From the IMG/VR virus record IMGVR_UViG_3300032298_001112, positions 1 to 22,325 of that record: DNA of 22,325 nucleotides; one strand, written 5' to 3'. The position numbers and the translations under genes are program-made. The notes below the pieces were generated by a model, which made no database searches, was not told where the DNA came from, and saw only the letters and a program-made list of their open reading frames with translations. Source of the stretch: a virus. This document shows, in pieces, positions 8,095 to 15,956 of the stretch; positions within the stretch are counted from its first letter, which is position 1, and the number at the start of each line of letters is the position of its first letter.

Positions 8095-9824
8095 TGAAAA
8101 AGACATTACAAGATCAGTATTTGTTAATCAAAGAAGGTAAAGGGCACATTGGTGTTTTCCTTACAGAGGCAAAACGCGAATTTCCTCATATTGTACGCAA
8201 TGCTGCTACGTTTGATGAAGCAGTAGCATCACTCAAAACAAAAAACATTATTTCAGAAAATGTACTTTCTGTAATACCTGCTATGATGGATCGTCCTAAA
8301 AAAGAATCTTACGAAACTGCTTTTGAAGCATTTTTAGCTGAAGCAAAAAAGAAAAATGAAGACGAGAAAGTTAAAGCAGAAGAGAAAAAAGTTTCTAAAC
8401 CTGTAGAAGAAGACCTTGAAAAAGCATTCAATTACTCAGATGAAAAAAACCCTGATAACATGATCTTTGATCAAATTATGACGGGTTACTATGCTGAAAT
8501 GAAAGATCCTAAAAATAGTGATAAAACGATGCAAGAATTAAAAGACATCGTATTTAAAAATTTATCAAAAGATCAAATTTATTATACTAAAAATGCTCAA
8601 TTTGGAGTTAAAGACTTAGGATATGTAACTGAAGCACCTGGTTTAGGTGAACCAAAAGAAGCTAAAGGTAAATACAAATTTTCAGGCTATGGTGACTTAA
8701 ATGAAGGTGTAGAAAAATTTATGTCAGATGTTAAAGATGCTATAACTAAAAAAGGTGATAAAAAATTCTCACCTGAAGAAATTAAAGCTAAATTAAAGCA
8801 AAAACGCGAAGAAGAACTTAAACGTAGAAAAGAATCAGGTGAATCACTTGAAGAACTTTCTGTTCGTAAAGCTATTCAAGAAATGATTGATAATGAAATG
8901 GAAGAAGCGTATCAATTAGTAAATATTAATCCACAAAAAAGCGATAAAGAAAGAGGTGAAAGAGAACCACAACCTTTTAAAATGTCCTATGTTGATCCTT
9001 CTGTAATAGATTCACTTACAAAAAATCAACATTTAAGAATCCTTAGAAGCCCATCTAACCCAGAAAATATTACGCTTGCTATTCGTGCTAGATTTGTTCC
9101 AACATCTGCTAAAAATGTAGGAAAAAATACAGATAATCTAGATAAACTCCCACTAGATATCCCATCAGATTTTAAAAACTTTTTAACTGATAAAAATAAT
9201 ATCACTGGAGAAAAACAACTTCCAACTAAAGAAGGAGTTACTGAATTATATAAAATTCTTAGTAATGCTACTTTGAACAAAAACGGTAGTCTTGTGTTAA
9301 AAGTTCCAAATCCAAATTATGAAAAAACAATGGAATCTTTACAAGAAAGTGTTGAAAAAGATTTAGCTGATATTAACAAAGAAGCAGAACATGAAGTTTT
9401 ACAAGCTAAATTAGATAAAATTGATGCTTTAATTGACCATAGACGTTCTAAACTTACTAAACTTGACGAAGATGAGGATATGAAAGCCTTAACTGACAAG
9501 AAAAAAGTTAAAGAACTTGAAAAAGACATTAAAAAATTAGAAGTAGCTCGTAAAAAAGTTGAAAAAATGATGTCGAAATTCAAAGGTAAAAAATCAACTT
9601 CTAAAGATGTAATTGATGAAGTAGAAGATGACGAAGAACTTCCACTTGAAACCCCAGCAGAAGCATCAGCTGAATATTTAGAATATAAAGAAGATGCTGA
9701 AAATCGTTACGATGCTGGAGAAAGTATTGATTCAATTCTTGACAACTATAATAATATTTCTCAAGATATGAAAGATATGCTTCGTAATGATCTAGAAGGT
9801 AAAATGGACGGAATGGATTATTAA
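8094..9824 (+). CDS. Large charged coiled-coil protein, possible prohead core component
   Basis: The 576-residue protein is not one I can name. Residues 1-55 form a compact-looking N-terminal part (YLLIKEGKGHIGVFLTEA, then FDEAVASLK). Residues 80-125 are K/E-rich. The central part to about 400 contains moderately conserved-looking segments and a likely globular region (about 285-400). Residues 405-500 are a long coiled coil dominated by K, E, L and D, and the last 75 residues are acidic. High charge, coiled coil and location between portal and protease fit a scaffold or core protein acting with the gp22-like scaffold, but this is inference from context. Its start overlaps the previous stop by one base, and it ends 2 bases before the protease ATG. 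Confidence 0.72.
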   Translation: MKKTLQDQYLLIKEGKGHIGVFLTEAKREFPHIVRNAATFDEAVASLKTKNIISENVLSVIPAMMDRPKKESYETAFEAFLAEAKKKNEDEKVKAEEKKVSKPVEEDLEKAFNYSDEKNPDNMIFDQIMTGYYAEMKDPKNSDKTMQELKDIVFKNLSKDQIYYTKNAQFGVKDLGYVTEAPGLGEPKEAKGKYKFSGYGDLNEGVEKFMSDVKDAITKKGDKKFSPEEIKAKLKQKREEELKRRKESGESLEELSVRKAIQEMIDNEMEEAYQLVNINPQKSDKERGEREPQPFKMSYVDPSVIDSLTKNQHLRILRSPSNPENITLAIRARFVPTSAKNVGKNTDNLDKLPLDIPSDFKNFLTDKNNITGEKQLPTKEGVTELYKILSNATLNKNGSLVLKVPNPNYEKTMESLQESVEKDLADINKEAEHEVLQAKLDKIDALIDHRRSKLTKLDEDEDMKALTDKKKVKELEKDIKKLEVARKKVEKMMSKFKGKKSTSKDVIDEVEDDEELPLETPAEASAEYLEYKEDAENRYDAGESIDSILDNYNNISQDMKDMLRNDLEGKMDGMDY

Positions 9825-9826
9825 TT

Positions 9827-10459
9827 ATGAGCAAGCAACTCTTAATAGAAACTAGACACTTTAGCCCAAAACCACTTTCATTGTTGGAAGGGATGAAAAC
9901 TAATGGAAATGTTTTCGTTGAAGGTATATTAGCTACTGTTGAAGTTAAAAATGGTAATGGCCGTTATTATCCTAGAGAATTGTGGGAACGTGAAATCGAC
10001 AACTTTGCACGTAAAATCCAACAGAGATCCACTGAAACATGTGGTGAATTAGACCACCCAGACTCACAAGTAATTAACCTTAAAAATGCATCTCATGCAA
10101 TACGTGAATTGTACTGGAAAGGTGATGAAATATGGGGTAAAGTAGAAATTTTCTCTGATATGGGTGACCTAGGTACTTCTTCAGGCCGCATAGCAGGTGC
10201 ATTAGTTAGAAATGGTTTATTAATTGGAATTTCTTCTCGTGGAATGGGTTCATTAAAACAAGTAGGTGAAATAATGGAGGTACAAGACGACTTCGAATTA
10301 TTAACTTGGGATTTAGTTTCTAACCCATCCAACCCAGATTCATGGATGAAAAACGGTGCATTAAATGAATCTCGTACTACATATTTAGACTCATACGCTA
10401 AAACAAATTCACTTATTACCGAAATTTTGTGTGCTAAAGGCACGTGTCCAATATTTTAA
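9827..10459 (+). CDS. 21: Prohead core protease, T4 gp21-like
   Basis: This 210-residue serine protease would cleave scaffold, capsid and core proteins during head maturation. Typical features are NGNGRYYPRELW (42-53), the catalytic His in GELDHP (H77), and the catalytic Ser in LIGISSRGMGS (S136 or S137), followed by a WDLVSNPSNP segment (161-170) usual for this family (peptidase U9/S77). The size matches T4 gp21 (about 212 residues). The start at 9827 lies 2 bases after the previous stop and lacks a Shine-Dalgarno sequence. The gene is followed within about 25 bases by a strong terminator, so it closes the transcription unit that carries the terminase and portal genes. Confidence 0.92.
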   Translation: MSKQLLIETRHFSPKPLSLLEGMKTNGNVFVEGILATVEVKNGNGRYYPRELWEREIDNFARKIQQRSTETCGELDHPDSQVINLKNASHAIRELYWKGDEIWGKVEIFSDMGDLGTSSGRIAGALVRNGLLIGISSRGMGSLKQVGEIMEVQDDFELLTWDLVSNPSNPDSWMKNGALNESRTTYLDSYAKTNSLITEILCAKGTCPIF

Positions 10460-10482
10460 AATATGCAAACCGGTGAAAAATT

Positions 10483-10509
10483 GCCCTCTTTTTGAGGGCT
10501 TTTTTTTTT
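10483..10509 (+). terminator. Rho-independent terminator after prohead protease
   Basis: A six-pair GC-rich stem, GCCCTC with GAGGGC (10483-10488 and 10494-10499), closes a TTTTT loop and is followed by ten T residues (10500-10509). Confidence 0.92.
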
Positions 10510-10552
10510 CTTTGCGACTTTAACGTGTTTGCTACATACATATAACTCGAAT

Positions 10553-10582
10553 ATGCCACCTCCCTCATATCTTATGTGGCAT
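10553..10582. repeat. Inverted repeat ATGCCAC / GTGGCAT
   Basis: Perfect 7-base arms (10553-10559 and 10576-10582) flank a 16-base spacer in the 188-base gap between protease and scaffold genes. No T-tract follows, so it is not an intrinsic terminator. It may be an operator or, if transcribed, a leader hairpin. The rest of the gap upstream of it (10511-10552) shows nothing recognisable. Confidence 0.5.
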
Positions 10583-10585
10583 CGA

Positions 10586-10593
10586 TATAAAAA
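10586..10593 (+). promoter_or_regulatory. Weak late-promoter-like box TATAAAAA
   Basis: The box matches TATAAATA at seven of eight positions, 54 bases before the scaffold ATG and downstream of a terminator, where a promoter for scaffold and capsid genes is expected. The window is AT-rich, so a chance match is quite possible. Confidence 0.35.
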
Positions 10594-10600
10594 ATTCTAT

Positions 10601-10620
10601 TACGTTTCTTAATAAACGTA
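10601..10620. repeat. Inverted repeat TACGTTT / AAACGTA before scaffold gene
   Basis: Perfect 7-base arms (10601-10607 and 10614-10620) surround a CTTAAT loop, followed by TTTTCCC, 27 bases before the scaffold start. If transcribed from the box at 10586, it would form a 5'-leader hairpin that could stabilise the message. The short T run makes a weak terminator or attenuator an alternative. Confidence 0.45.
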
Positions 10621-10647
10621 TTTTCCCAACAAAATAATTTAGGAAAA

Positions 10648-11685
10648 ATGGCAACAAACAGAGATTTGCTCAAAGAAGCAATTGCTGATGCTAAAGCTGT
10701 TAAAGAAACTGCTATCGCAAACGCAAAAGCCGCTCTAGAAGAAGCCTTCACACCTCAAATGCACGCTATGTTTGCCGCAAAACTTCAAGAAATGGAAAAA
10801 GAAGATGTTGAAGAAATGTACGGTAAATCTGAAGATGAAAAAATGGAAGAAACTAAAGACATGAAAATGGATGAAGTTGATGAAGTTTATGAAGCTGAAG
10901 ATGACAAACTAGAAGAACTTGATTTGGAAGAGCTTTTACGTGAGCTAGAACTAGAAGAAGGGGAAGAAGTTGAAGAAGCCTTAAACGAAGCCGAAGAAGA
11001 GGAAGAAGAATCTGAAGAAGAGGAAGAAGAATCTGAAGAGGGTGAAGACGAAGGTGAACCACTTGACCTCGAAGACATGACTGACGAAGATCTTAAATCA
11101 ATGATTGAAGATGTTATCAAAGACATGATTGAATCAGGCGAACTTGAAGCTGGCCACGAAGGTGGTGAAGAAGAGGAAGCCGAAGAAGTAGGAATTGAAG
11201 ATGAAGAAGAAATTAATCTAGAAGAATTGCTTCGCGAAATCGAAGAAACGGAAGAAATTGATTCTTTAGAAGAGGCTAAAAAGAAAAAAGAAGAGAAAAA
11301 AGAAGAGAAAGAAGAAGAAGACAAGAAAAAAATGAAAAAAGATCTTGACGAAGCTTATTCTGTAATTAATTCTCTTAAAGCTGAATTGAATGAAATTAAT
11401 TTGTTAAATGCTAAATTGCTTTATACAAATAAAATCTTCAAATCTAAAAACTTAAACGAAAACCAAAAAGTGAAAGTGTTAAGTTCTTTTGACAAAGCAA
11501 CAACTGTAGGTGAAGTTAAGATGGTGTTTGAAACTTTAAACGAGGGTATTAAAGTTAAAAAAGACACAATCAAAGAAAACCTAGGTAGTGCTTCAAAAGC
11601 AATGGTAACACCAAACGCTAAAAAACCAATCGTAGAGTCAAACGAGGCATTTGCAAGAATGCAAAAATTGGCTGGAATTATTTAA
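10648..11685 (+). CDS. 22: Prohead scaffold/core protein, T4 gp22-like
   Basis: This 345-residue protein has the form of the major internal scaffold that guides capsid assembly and is then degraded. The N-terminus is a helix ending in ALEEAFTPQMHAM (about 28-40), as I recall from gp22 of marine T4-like phages. Residues 80-215 are extremely acidic, with long Glu runs. A lysine-rich switch follows (about 211-230), then a C-terminal helical block (about 233-345, including LLNAKLLYTNKIF and VGEVKMVFETL) ending in FARMQKLAGII. The length exceeds T4 gp22 (about 269 residues), mainly through the acidic region. It lies between protease and capsid genes exactly as in T4. A weak AGGA lies 4 bases before the ATG. 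Acidic low complexity makes most of its length unreliable for homology search; the ends are more useful. Confidence 0.88.
   Translation: MATNRDLLKEAIADAKAVKETAIANAKAALEEAFTPQMHAMFAAKLQEMEKEDVEEMYGKSEDEKMEETKDMKMDEVDEVYEAEDDKLEELDLEELLRELELEEGEEVEEALNEAEEEEEESEEEEEESEEGEDEGEPLDLEDMTDEDLKSMIEDVIKDMIESGELEAGHEGGEEEEAEEVGIEDEEEINLEELLREIEETEEIDSLEEAKKKKEEKKEEKEEEDKKKMKKDLDEAYSVINSLKAELNEINLLNAKLLYTNKIFKSKNLNENQKVKVLSSFDKATTVGEVKMVFETLNEGIKVKKDTIKENLGSASKAMVTPNAKKPIVESNEAFARMQKLAGII
10993..11034 (+). repeat. Perfect 21-bp tandem duplication in scaffold acidic region
   Basis: Two identical 21-base units (10993-11013 and 11014-11034) each encode six Glu and one Ser. Identity even at the single GAG codon indicates a recent slippage or duplication event within the scaffold gene. 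Confidence 0.9.
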
Positions 11686-11713
11686 TTTTTTAAACAAAAA
11701 ACAAAAACAGAAA

Positions 11714-13429
11714 ATGTCAAACATTAATTCTCTTTTAGAAAGCGCAGCATCTGGATGGAAAAACATGCAGAGCGACGCAGCTCGTATGGCCTCAAAATGG
11801 GCTAAAACGGGTCTTTTGGAAGGATTGAGCACAGAAGTTGAAAAAAACAACATGGCTTTGATCCTCGAAAACCAAGCAAAACAACTTGTTGTTGAGCAAT
11901 CTTCTACAAACGTAGGTGGTGCTACTTTTACAGTAGGTCAAGGTGAACAATGGGCTGGTGTAGCTCTTCCATTGGTACGTAAAGTATTCGGTTCTTTGTC
12001 AACTAAAGAATTCGTTTCTGTACAACCAATGAATTTGCCTTCTGGTCTTGTATTCTTCCTAGATTTCCAATATGGTGATGCTAACGGTAAAGCTGCTCCT
12101 TCTGGTCCTTTTGGTCCTGGTGGTGACACTTATGGTGCTACTTCATCTATGTACGGTAATACTAACCCAGGAACTGCACTTGATGCTTCACAAGGTTTAT
12201 ACGGTGCTGGTCGATTTGCATACTCAATCAACCAATTCTCAGCTTCTGTATCTACAACTCGTGGAACTGCTCTTTGGTCTGATGTAGAGTATGATGCAAC
12301 TTTATCTGCCTCTGTTGCTGCTGGTAACTACTCAAAAGTTACAGTTACTATGCCAACAACCCCAGGTAAACTTCCAGATTACAAAGGTGTTCGCGCATTC
12401 ATATTAGCTTCAGGATCAGTTGCTGCTCCTCAAGCTGTACCAGTTTCTAACTTGTTACCACAATATACTACTACTAACGGTACTTCAACTGTAACCTTCA
12501 TTTACTCAGGTTCAGCAACAGGCCTTAACGGTGGTGTACCAGGTACAGGTTCAGGTGCTACTAACAACTATGTATTCTACAACGTTCAACCACAAGATAA
12601 CTACCGTGGTGATTTCGAAGATAACAGCGGTGCTGGTTACCCTAACGCTGATTCTACAGGTGCTGATCAATTAGCAATTCCACAAATCAATATCCAAATG
12701 AAATCTGAGGCTATTGTTGCTAAAACTCGTAAGTTGAAAGCACAATGGACACCAGAATTCGCTCAAGATTTGAACGCATACCAATCTTTGGATGCTGAAG
12801 CTGAATTGACTTCAATCATGAGCGAGTATATTGCATTGGAAATCGATCTTGAAGTATTGGATATGTTAATCCAAGATGCTAATGCATGGGATGAGTACTG
12901 GAACGTAGCAAACAACCAACAATTGAATTCTAACCAATCAGGTTATACTGATCTTGGTTTCTTCAACACACAAGGTCAATGGTTCCAAACTTTAGGTACT
13001 AAAATGCAGAAAGTTAGTAACAAAATTCACCAAAAGACTTTACGTGGTGGTGCAAACTTCATCGTAACTTCTCCAAGTGTAGCAACTATCCTTGAATCAA
13101 TCCCAGGATTTGCTTCATCTTCTGATGGTGATGTAACTAAAGCTAGCTATGCATTTGGTATCCAAAAAGCTGGTCAAATGAATAACCGTTACACAGTTTA
13201 TAAGAATCCTTATATGACTGAAGGTTTAATGTTAATGGGTTACCGTGGTTCACAGTTCCTCGAAACAGGTGCTGTATTTGCTCCATATGTGCCATTAATC
13301 ATGACACCTCTTGTGTACGATCCAGATACATTTACTCCACGTAAAGGTCTCTTGACTCGTTACGCTAAGAAAATGATCCGTCCTGAATTCTTTGGTCGTA
13401 TCTTTATCTCTAACTTGAACCTTCTTTAA
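11714..13429 (+). CDS. 23: Major capsid protein, T4 gp23-like
   Basis: This is the 571-residue HK97-fold shell protein. The ATG at 11714 is chosen over an in-frame ATG at 11651 that would overlap the scaffold gene and add 21 unrelated residues. The first 60 residues (helical, SLLESAASGWKNM and onward) look like the gp23 propeptide. Candidate cleavage points matching (L/I)xE or similar are E52 and E61, close to Glu65 in T4. The core follows with VGGATFTVGQG (67-77), a Gly/Thr-rich insertion around 100-310, AEAELTSIMSEYIALEID, and the conserved C-terminal part from about 490 (RYTVYKNPYMTEG, MGYRGSQFLETG, PYVPL, RPEFFGRIF). The leader is A-rich without a Shine-Dalgarno sequence. A strong terminator follows 25 bases later. 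Confidence 0.95.
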   Translation: MSNINSLLESAASGWKNMQSDAARMASKWAKTGLLEGLSTEVEKNNMALILENQAKQLVVEQSSTNVGGATFTVGQGEQWAGVALPLVRKVFGSLSTKEFVSVQPMNLPSGLVFFLDFQYGDANGKAAPSGPFGPGGDTYGATSSMYGNTNPGTALDASQGLYGAGRFAYSINQFSASVSTTRGTALWSDVEYDATLSASVAAGNYSKVTVTMPTTPGKLPDYKGVRAFILASGSVAAPQAVPVSNLLPQYTTTNGTSTVTFIYSGSATGLNGGVPGTGSGATNNYVFYNVQPQDNYRGDFEDNSGAGYPNADSTGADQLAIPQINIQMKSEAIVAKTRKLKAQWTPEFAQDLNAYQSLDAEAELTSIMSEYIALEIDLEVLDMLIQDANAWDEYWNVANNQQLNSNQSGYTDLGFFNTQGQWFQTLGTKMQKVSNKIHQKTLRGGANFIVTSPSVATILESIPGFASSSDGDVTKASYAFGIQKAGQMNNRYTVYKNPYMTEGLMLMGYRGSQFLETGAVFAPYVPLIMTPLVYDPDTFTPRKGLLTRYAKKMIRPEFFGRIFISNLNLL

Positions 13430-13454
13430 GATTTAAGTTGAATAAAACATGAAG

Positions 13455-13485
13455 AGCCTGGCGAAAGCCAGGCTTTTCTGTTTTT
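13455..13485 (+). terminator. Rho-independent terminator after capsid gene
   Basis: An 8-pair stem, AGCCTGGC with GCCAGGCT (13455-13462 and 13467-13474), closes a GAAA tetraloop and is extended by A-T pairs into TTTTCTGTTTTT. The GNRA loop makes the hairpin especially stable. Confidence 0.95.
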
Positions 13486-13490
13486 CTCTA

Positions 13491-13500
13491 ATATTTATTA
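13491..13500 (+). promoter_or_regulatory. ATATTTATTA element before phoH
   Basis: Fourth copy in order of similarity to the elements at 1504 and 6711, directly after the capsid terminator and 24 bases before the phoH ATG. It keeps only the left half of the palindrome; on this strand it does not match TATAAATA, while its complement contains AATAAATA. Confidence 0.45.
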
Positions 13501-13514
13501 GCAAATATAGTTAT

Positions 13515-14213
13515 ATGACAGATTTTAACAGAACTCCTGAAGCGCAGGAAGTATTTAAAGCAAAAAGAAAACCAAAAGGTCCGATTAAGTTCAACATTCA
13601 ATTGAATGAAGAACAAAAATCCGCTAAATCTAAAATTTTACATAATACAGTAACCATATTACGTGGTAAAGCAGGTTCTGGTAAATCTTTATTAGCAGCT
13701 AATGTAGCACTTGATTTGTTATTTAGTCGTGAAATTGAAAAAATTATTATTACTCGACCAACTGTAGTAGCAGGACAAGATATTGGTTTCCTCCCAGGAG
13801 ATGTTAATGAAAAACTTGCTCCATTTACTGCTCCTGTATATGAAAATATGCACCGTTTGTATAGTAAAGAAAAAATTGAAAAATGTATTTCTGAAGGTGA
13901 AATTGAAATTGTACCTGTATCATTTATGCGAGGTAGAAACTTTACTGATTGTTTAGTTGTAGTAGATGAAGCCCAAAACTTAACAGATAATCAAACTGAA
14001 CTCCTCTTAACCCGTATATGTTCAGGTAGTAAAATGATTTTTTGTGGAGATGCTGCTCAAGTTGACTTAAGAGATAAAAAATCATCTGGATTTGATGTTG
14101 TGTGTAAGCATATGAAAGAAGTACCTGGATTTGAGGTAGTTACATTAGAAAAAAATCACAGACACCCAATAGTAGACGACATTTTAGAGGTATACAAATC
14201 ATTTAGAGGATAG
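13515..14213 (+). CDS. phoH: PhoH-like P-loop ATPase
   Basis: A 232-residue PhoH-family protein with Walker A GKAGSGKS (51-58), a RPTV segment (81-84), GFLPGD (91-96), Walker B LVVVDEAQN (147-155), CGDAAQ (177-182) and a closing NHRHPIV (214-220). PhoH is an ATPase of uncertain function, linked to phosphate starvation in E. coli and possibly RNA-related, and is very common in marine and freshwater phages. The ATG at 13515 is preferred over 13449, because the longer version would translate through the capsid terminator hairpin. It lies between capsid and neck genes and is preceded by an ATATTTATTA element, so it probably starts a new transcription unit. Confidence 0.93.
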   Translation: MTDFNRTPEAQEVFKAKRKPKGPIKFNIQLNEEQKSAKSKILHNTVTILRGKAGSGKSLLAANVALDLLFSREIEKIIITRPTVVAGQDIGFLPGDVNEKLAPFTAPVYENMHRLYSKEKIEKCISEGEIEIVPVSFMRGRNFTDCLVVVDEAQNLTDNQTELLLTRICSGSKMIFCGDAAQVDLRDKKSSGFDVVCKHMKEVPGFEVVTLEKNHRHPIVDDILEVYKSFRG

Positions 14214-14215
14214 CC

Positions 14216-14226
14216 ATATTTATAAC
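14216..14226 (+). promoter_or_regulatory. ATATTTATAAC element before neck genes
   Basis: It lies 22 bases before the ATG at 14238 and immediately after the phoH stop. Its complement contains an exact TATAAATA (14217-14224), while the + strand gives only TATAACAA. It belongs to the same series as 1504, 6711, 13491 and 19740. Confidence 0.45.
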
Positions 14227-14237
14227 AAAATATTGCT

Positions 14238-15383
14238 ATGAATATTCCTATTTGGCCTGGCTCAAGTTCATTCCAACCCGGAGATACTCCATTTGGATTT
14301 TATGATAATGATCCACAATTTCAATCAGATGCTGATAAATTTGCAAAATTCGCTTCACAGCGTTTAGGATATCCTTTAGTTGAAGTTGAACTTCAAGACA
14401 TCAATTTTTACACAGCACTTGAAGATGCTGTAACAACTTATGGAAATGAGTTATATGCATACCAAGTAGCTGATAATTTATTAACCTTCCAAGGTAACCC
14501 AATGACCCTTGAACCAGCAAATAATAAGCTTGTTCAAGAAACTATGGCAAACGTTGTTTTACTTTCAAACCAATACGGAACTGAAGCTGGTGTTGGAGGT
14601 AAAGTAACCTATTACAGTGGTTCTATCCAATTAAAAAGAGGCCAACAAGAATATGATATGAATGCTTGGGCTGCTTCACAAAATATTACAGGAGGTATTG
14701 AAATTAAACGTATCTATTATGAAGCACCACCTGCAATCATGCGATATTTTGATCCATATGCTGGTACCGGTACTGGTATGATGCAAATGCTTGATAGTTT
14801 TGGTTGGGGTTCATATTCACCTGCTATTAACTTCATGTTAATGCCTATTAACTACGACTTACAAAAAATTCAAGCAATTGAATTTAACGATCAAATTCGT
14901 AAATCACAATATACATTCGAATTGGTAAATAACCAATTAAAAATATTCCCAATTCCTGTAGTACATTATCATGATTTATGGTTTCAATATGTTAAATTAG
15001 ATGAAACTAGATACCCATATGCTGATATTAGTGGAAGTTTAATTGTAACTCCTGGGGACGTACCATATGAAAACCCAATATATTCAAATATAAATTCAAT
15101 TGGTCGTTCATGGGTATTTGAATATGCTTTAGCTTTAACAAAAGAAATGTTAGGATATGTTCGTGGAAAATATTCTGTATTACCTATTCCTGGATCTGAA
15201 GTAACATTAAATCAAAGTGATTTGATTACTGCTGCTGCAAATGAAAGAACAGCACTAATTGATCGTTTACGATTATATTTAGATTCAACATCACGTAAAG
15301 CATTACTTGAAAAGAAATCAGCAGAAGCAGATTACCAAAATAATATATTGGCTGATGTTCCAATGACAATTTTTATAGGATAA
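14238..15383 (+). CDS. 13: Probable neck protein, T4 gp13-like
   Basis: This 381-residue protein starts with a Pro/Gly-rich stretch, then KFAKFASQRLGYPLVEVELQ and a helix around LEDAVTTYGNELYAY. That pattern (LGxPxVxVEL, then a helix with an acidic core) resembles the N-terminal part of head-completion protein gp13 in T4-like phages, which binds the portal after DNA packaging. A long middle domain and a C-terminal helix (about 325-365) follow. It is longer than T4 gp13 (about 309 residues). The main support is order: it is followed by genes that fit gp14 and gp15, the same order as in T4. An unrelated virion structural protein remains possible. It ends one base before the next start. Confidence 0.6.
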   Translation: MNIPIWPGSSSFQPGDTPFGFYDNDPQFQSDADKFAKFASQRLGYPLVEVELQDINFYTALEDAVTTYGNELYAYQVADNLLTFQGNPMTLEPANNKLVQETMANVVLLSNQYGTEAGVGGKVTYYSGSIQLKRGQQEYDMNAWAASQNITGGIEIKRIYYEAPPAIMRYFDPYAGTGTGMMQMLDSFGWGSYSPAINFMLMPINYDLQKIQAIEFNDQIRKSQYTFELVNNQLKIFPIPVVHYHDLWFQYVKLDETRYPYADISGSLIVTPGDVPYENPIYSNINSIGRSWVFEYALALTKEMLGYVRGKYSVLPIPGSEVTLNQSDLITAAANERTALIDRLRLYLDSTSRKALLEKKSAEADYQNNILADVPMTIFIG

Positions 15384-15384
15384 T

Positions 15385-15954
15385 ATGGCATTATTTGGAA
15401 CCCAACGTGATGTATCCCTTTTTAGACACCTCAATCGTGAATTGATGTGGGATATTATCTCCCAACAATGTGCTTACTACCAGTTAACTGAACAAACTAA
15501 AGTAAACATTTATGGTGAAGCTGCAGGTGCTAAATACTATAATGGTCCTGTTTTACTTAATGTTTTAATTGAAAGAGGTGACAACCAATCACCAGTAGAT
15601 GATTTTGGTGTAAGTTTTGATCGTCCTATGACATTCAGATTTTTACGAGATGATTTAGTAGGCAAAAACCCAGTTAATACGGGTGGTGGTCCTGATGTAG
15701 GTAACTATAATGGTACTCCTTATGGTGCAAATATTGTTCCTGAAGTAGGAGATATAATTATGTGGAATGAATCATATTGGGAAGTTGATAATGTAAATGA
15801 TAACCAATTATTTGTTGGAAAAGATCCACTCTACCCATACAATCAAAACCCAATCAACCCAGGATTGGAAAATTTTGGTTCAAATTTATCAATTATTTGT
15901 GTAGCACATTATGTCCCTTCAGATAAAGTTCAAATTACAAGAGAAAGATTATAA
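15385..15954 (+). CDS. 14: Probable neck protein, T4 gp14-like
   Basis: The 189-residue product begins with SLFRHLNRELMWDIISQQ, then a tyrosine-rich strand region, VNIYGEAAGAKYYNG, FGVSFDRPMTFRFLRDDL, and later PEVGDIIMWNESYWEVDNV. The plan, an N-terminal helix, a sentence-like YGE segment, FG-V and R-DDL strands, then a GDII-W-N-YWEV barrel segment, parallels gp14 of T4-like phages, which joins the portal-bound gp13 ring to the tail. It is shorter than T4 gp14 (about 256 residues). An AGGA lies 5 bases before the ATG, overlapping the end of the previous gene. It ends 2 bases before the gp15-like gene. Confidence 0.62.
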   Translation: MALFGTQRDVSLFRHLNRELMWDIISQQCAYYQLTEQTKVNIYGEAAGAKYYNGPVLLNVLIERGDNQSPVDDFGVSFDRPMTFRFLRDDLVGKNPVNTGGGPDVGNYNGTPYGANIVPEVGDIIMWNESYWEVDNVNDNQLFVGKDPLYPYNQNPINPGLENFGSNLSIICVAHYVPSDKVQITRERL

Positions 15955-15956
15955 AT

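Noticed and set aside
10601-10627. Second terminator before the scaffold gene
   Set aside because: The stem is AT-rich and only four T residues follow; a leader hairpin is the more likely reading.
10887-11324. Serine-rich minus-strand reading frame opposite the scaffold gene
   Set aside because: It is the reverse complement of GAA/GAG runs (TTC/CTC and TCT/TCC codons) and has no independent gene features.
11651-11713. Longer start for the capsid protein
   Set aside because: It would overlap the scaffold gene, and the extra residues look nothing like a gp23 start; the ATG at 11714 follows a normal A-rich leader.
13449-13514. Longer start for PhoH
   Set aside because: The extra 22 residues would be encoded by the terminator hairpin and its T-tract; 13515 gives a normal PhoH start.
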